This document shows, piece after piece, positions 61,616 to 64,000 of a stretch of DNA of 64,000 nt (the stretch's first letter is position 1; every line of letters begins with the position of its first letter). Source of the DNA: Tetramitus jugosus (Eukaryota > Heterolobosea > Eutetramitea > Acrasida > Vahlkampfiidae). The position numbers were made by a program, and so were the translations under genes. The notes under the pieces were generated by a model. That model saw nothing but the letters and a program-made list of their open reading frames with translations, was not told where the DNA came from and did no database searches. The stretch covers positions 427,108 to 491,107 of the forward strand of contig OW569367.1 of NCBI GenBank assembly GCA_937625935.1. Reading direction: 5' to 3'.

Positions 61616-62439
61616 CTACATAGTACAAGTTTCCAATTGCATCTCCATTGAATAATACGCAAGCATGTCTCACAGTGCTATCGAAATGTGATTAGTATGG
61701 TAGCTTGTCACATGATTCGAAACTACTCGAGTGGAAACAAAAACAGAATAGTCTACGGAGGCCGCTTATGTAAGGTGAACTTGCAAAAATGGATGAAGCG
61801 TTGGCAAATGAAGATGCAGATGACGAAGAAACAAGTTGCAATTGTGAGATGATGAATCAAGTGTATGATGAAGTGCATTGAATAATTCAAGGAAAACCCG
61901 TGCGATCAGACCAGAATGTAGAACTCTTTGTTGGAACTTTAGAGAGAAATGGAATCAATCATTGGATTACGTTGAAATATGAATTGGAAGTACTCCTCAA
62001 ACCAAGTGATGTCGTCATCTAACATATGGAATCTTGGTAGCTTGTGGACATGATGAGCAAACAATACAGTTGCCTTTCCAATTTTCAGCTCATCATAAGG
62101 ATGTACCAAGTAATAGATATTTTATAACATCTCTCACTTCGTTTGTCCTAAATGAAGTTCCACTCTTGATGTTCTTTCCTCTTCCTTTTAACTTGGTGAG
62201 AATGAAAATCAGGGCGAGATTAGTCGATTGATTGGTTAACTAAAGTGGTAATATCTATTTCTCAACGATATTCCCGGATGAAATTTTTTTGACTCCTGAG
62301 CCGCTCCACCTCCATTTTGTTCTCTCTTCTCAAGCACACGAAAGAACAAGCAACGTGCCCCAGGTTCGAGACAAAGAAGGAAAAAACCACGCCAAGTCCC
62401 CTTTTTGGTTGATACCTGGAGAAGTCTGCACATGCGTCT

Positions 62440-62460
62440 GGGTTGGGTTTGGGTTTGGGG
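62440..62460 (+). repeat. Interstitial telomere-like tract
   Basis: Three GGGTT/GGGTTT units ending in GGGG, on the same strand and of the same type as the units that begin the terminal G/T tract about 0.9 kb to the right. Confidence 0.55.
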
Positions 62461-63152
62461 ATACATCCAGGATTCCCCAACCTAAGGAAACGATTTCCTT
62501 ATATGGTAATTTTTTTTTTGAGATTTTTTATTGCTCTGGGAGCTTCAGCTGGATGAGATGAAGAGATTAGCGTGGTTTTCAACTCGACTTGAGCTTTATC
62601 GGTTCGTAGAGCCGATATATCTGTGCTGTGTTTAACAGATTTTTATCGGCAACAGTGTTAAAACTGCAACAGATTTTAGACGACTTTGACTCTGTACTGG
62701 GGGTAAGACGTACGAATGAGACATGATTTCTTTGTTTTGGATCAGAGTATTGGGACATTATTTGATCATTTTTAACATGATTTCTTACTAACTATACTTT
62801 TTGACTTGATATCTTATGACTTGTTTTTTCTGAAATTTTTACTGACTTGATTTTGCGTTTCTCTGAATAGAATCGACAGTTTTTATCAAACAATCACGGT
62901 AGAATCAGATATTTTATCTGTTCCGAGACTTTTCGATATGAAATTCTGTAAGACAGTTAAATAGTGAAGTTTCAAATTTGAATCCCAGACGCAACCCATC
63001 AGAAATACAGAGTACTAGCGTTTTCTGAATGACAATTCAGTTTTACCAAGGTAATAGACTGAAAATGCTGGGAAATATGGTTTTTCTGAGAGATATTAAC
63101 TCTGATAGAATGAGAATCCCAATTTTGTATTTTGTTGAGTGCAGAGTTGAAT

Positions 63153-63167
63153 ACCCAAACCCAACCC
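63153..63167 (-). repeat. Short inverted telomere-like tract
   Basis: Reads GGGTTGGGTTTGGGT on the minus strand, opposite in orientation to the terminal tract. Confidence 0.45.
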
Positions 63168-63394
63168 GTCATAACTGAAGTGAAATAGAATTGATAGCTC
63201 ATAAAACATGTATTTACTCACTTGATTGCCTTTTATCCTTCCAGATGTTGAGCAATTAATGAGAAGAGTTCGGGTTTCGACAAAAACAAAGGAGGGAATG
63301 GAAAGATGGCTGAGTAGTTGGTAACTTCAGTTTATTGCTTGACCAGTTTTTGAGATTTTGGGTATGAAGATTTGGTTGATTTTTGAGAAGTAAA

Positions 63395-63831
63395 TTTGGG
63401 TTTGGTTTGGGTTTGGGTTGGGGTTTGGGGGTTGGGGTTGGGGGTGGGGTTGGGGGGGTTGGGGGGTTGGGGGTGGGTTTGGTGGGGGGTTGGGTTTGGG
63501 TTTGGGTGGGTTGGGGGGGGGGGTGGGGGGGGGGGGGTGGGGGGTGGGGGGGGTTGGGTGTGGGGGTGGGGGTGGGTTGGGGTGGGGGTTGGGTTGGGGT
63601 GGGGTTGGGGGGGGTGGGGTTGGGGGGGGGGTGGGGGGGGGGGGGGTGGGGGGGGGGGGGGGGGTGGGTGGGGGGGGGGGTGGGGGGGGGGGTGTGGGGG
63701 TGGGGGTTGGGGGTGGGGGTGGGGGGGGGGGGGGGGGGGGGGGGGGGGGTGGGGGGGGGGGGGGGGGGGGGTGGGGGGGGGGGTGGGGGGGGGTGGGGGG
63801 GGGGGGGGGGGGGGGGGGGGTGGGGGGGGGT

Positions 63832-63909
<78 letters not shown>

Positions 63910-63936
63910 GGGGGGGGGGGGGGGGGGGGGGGGGGT

Positions 63937-63972
<36 letters not shown>

Positions 63973-64000
63973 GGGGGGGGGGGGTTTGGTGGTATTGGGT
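63395..64000 (+). repeat. Terminal G/T-only tract, probable telomere (partly degraded to poly-G)
   Basis: From 63,395 to 63,993 there is no A or C. The first about 70 bases are GGGTTTGGG-like units, then T becomes rarer until runs of 20-30 or more G occur; near the end a TTTGG unit reappears. The G-rich strand points 5' to 3' outwards, as required for a telomere at the right end of a chromosome. The unit is best described as TTTGGG-like, with variable G and T counts. The long poly-G part may partly be a sequencing or basecalling artefact. Confidence 0.65.

Larger units (their letters stand above)
61616..63394. other. Gene-poor subtelomeric region
   Basis: About 1.8 kb between the last gene and the G/T-only tract. 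Short unsupported frames occur (for example 62,034-62,231 on + and 62,236-62,466 on -). Two short GGGTTTGGG-like interstitial tracts are listed separately. No RNA gene was recognised. Confidence 0.55.

Overview
This is eukaryotic nuclear DNA, most likely from a free-living amoeba of the Naegleria (Heterolobosea) type. The case rests on compact genes on both strands, few short GT-AG introns (66-174 nt), the standard genetic code, N/Q/S/T homopolymer runs, and the gene set: fimbrin, class I PI3-kinase, VPS9, F-box/Rab-like, RCC1-BTB and MRH-receptor proteins. The genus is inferred, not proven. The right end looks like a chromosome end.

Layout. 0-15.8 kb is ordinary gene-dense DNA: a PMCA-type Ca2+-ATPase (cut by the window edge), MED4, SPT4, MYG1, a three-exon RCC1-BTB protein, two small unknown genes, a fimbrin and a coiled-coil protein. 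15.8-34.9 kb is an unstable island. It holds a repeated locus (coiled-coil gene, MAEA, NADAR) present as two damaged copies plus one copy with intact MAEA and NADAR. Between the copies lie several kb of decayed DNA and a composite transposon. 34.9-61.6 kb is again ordinary: intact MAEA and NADAR, an unknown protein, PI3K, a VPS9 Rab-GEF, an F-box/Rab-like protein, EF-1alpha, an MRH-domain receptor, an F-box/LRR/RGG protein, a 2502-residue surface protein (tandem-95-like repeats plus VWA) and a divergent kinase. 61.6-63.4 kb is gene-poor subtelomeric DNA. From 63,395 the sequence is only G and T for about 600 nt, starting with GGGTTT-like units.

The most unusual object is at 24,923-31,363. An IS630/Tc1-mariner-type transposase, a RING-H2 protein, a chromodomain protein and an unknown 222-residue protein are enclosed by 12-bp perfect terminal inverted repeats (TTGCTGTTTCAC), each flanked by a TA dinucleotide. 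A MULE/Mutator element (25,256-28,541) is nested in the chromodomain gene and flanked by a 9-bp target duplication (AACATCGAA). Removing it with one copy of the duplication rejoins the chromodomain in frame. So a Tc1-like element with chromatin and ubiquitin-type accessory genes was later hit by a Mutator-type element.

Functional themes are phosphoinositide and Rab signalling (PI3K, VPS9 protein, F-box/Rab-like protein in a row on one strand), lysosomal sorting, actin bundling, adhesion, transcription (MED4, SPT4) and ubiquitin-linked proteins (MAEA, two F-box proteins, BTB, the transposon RING).
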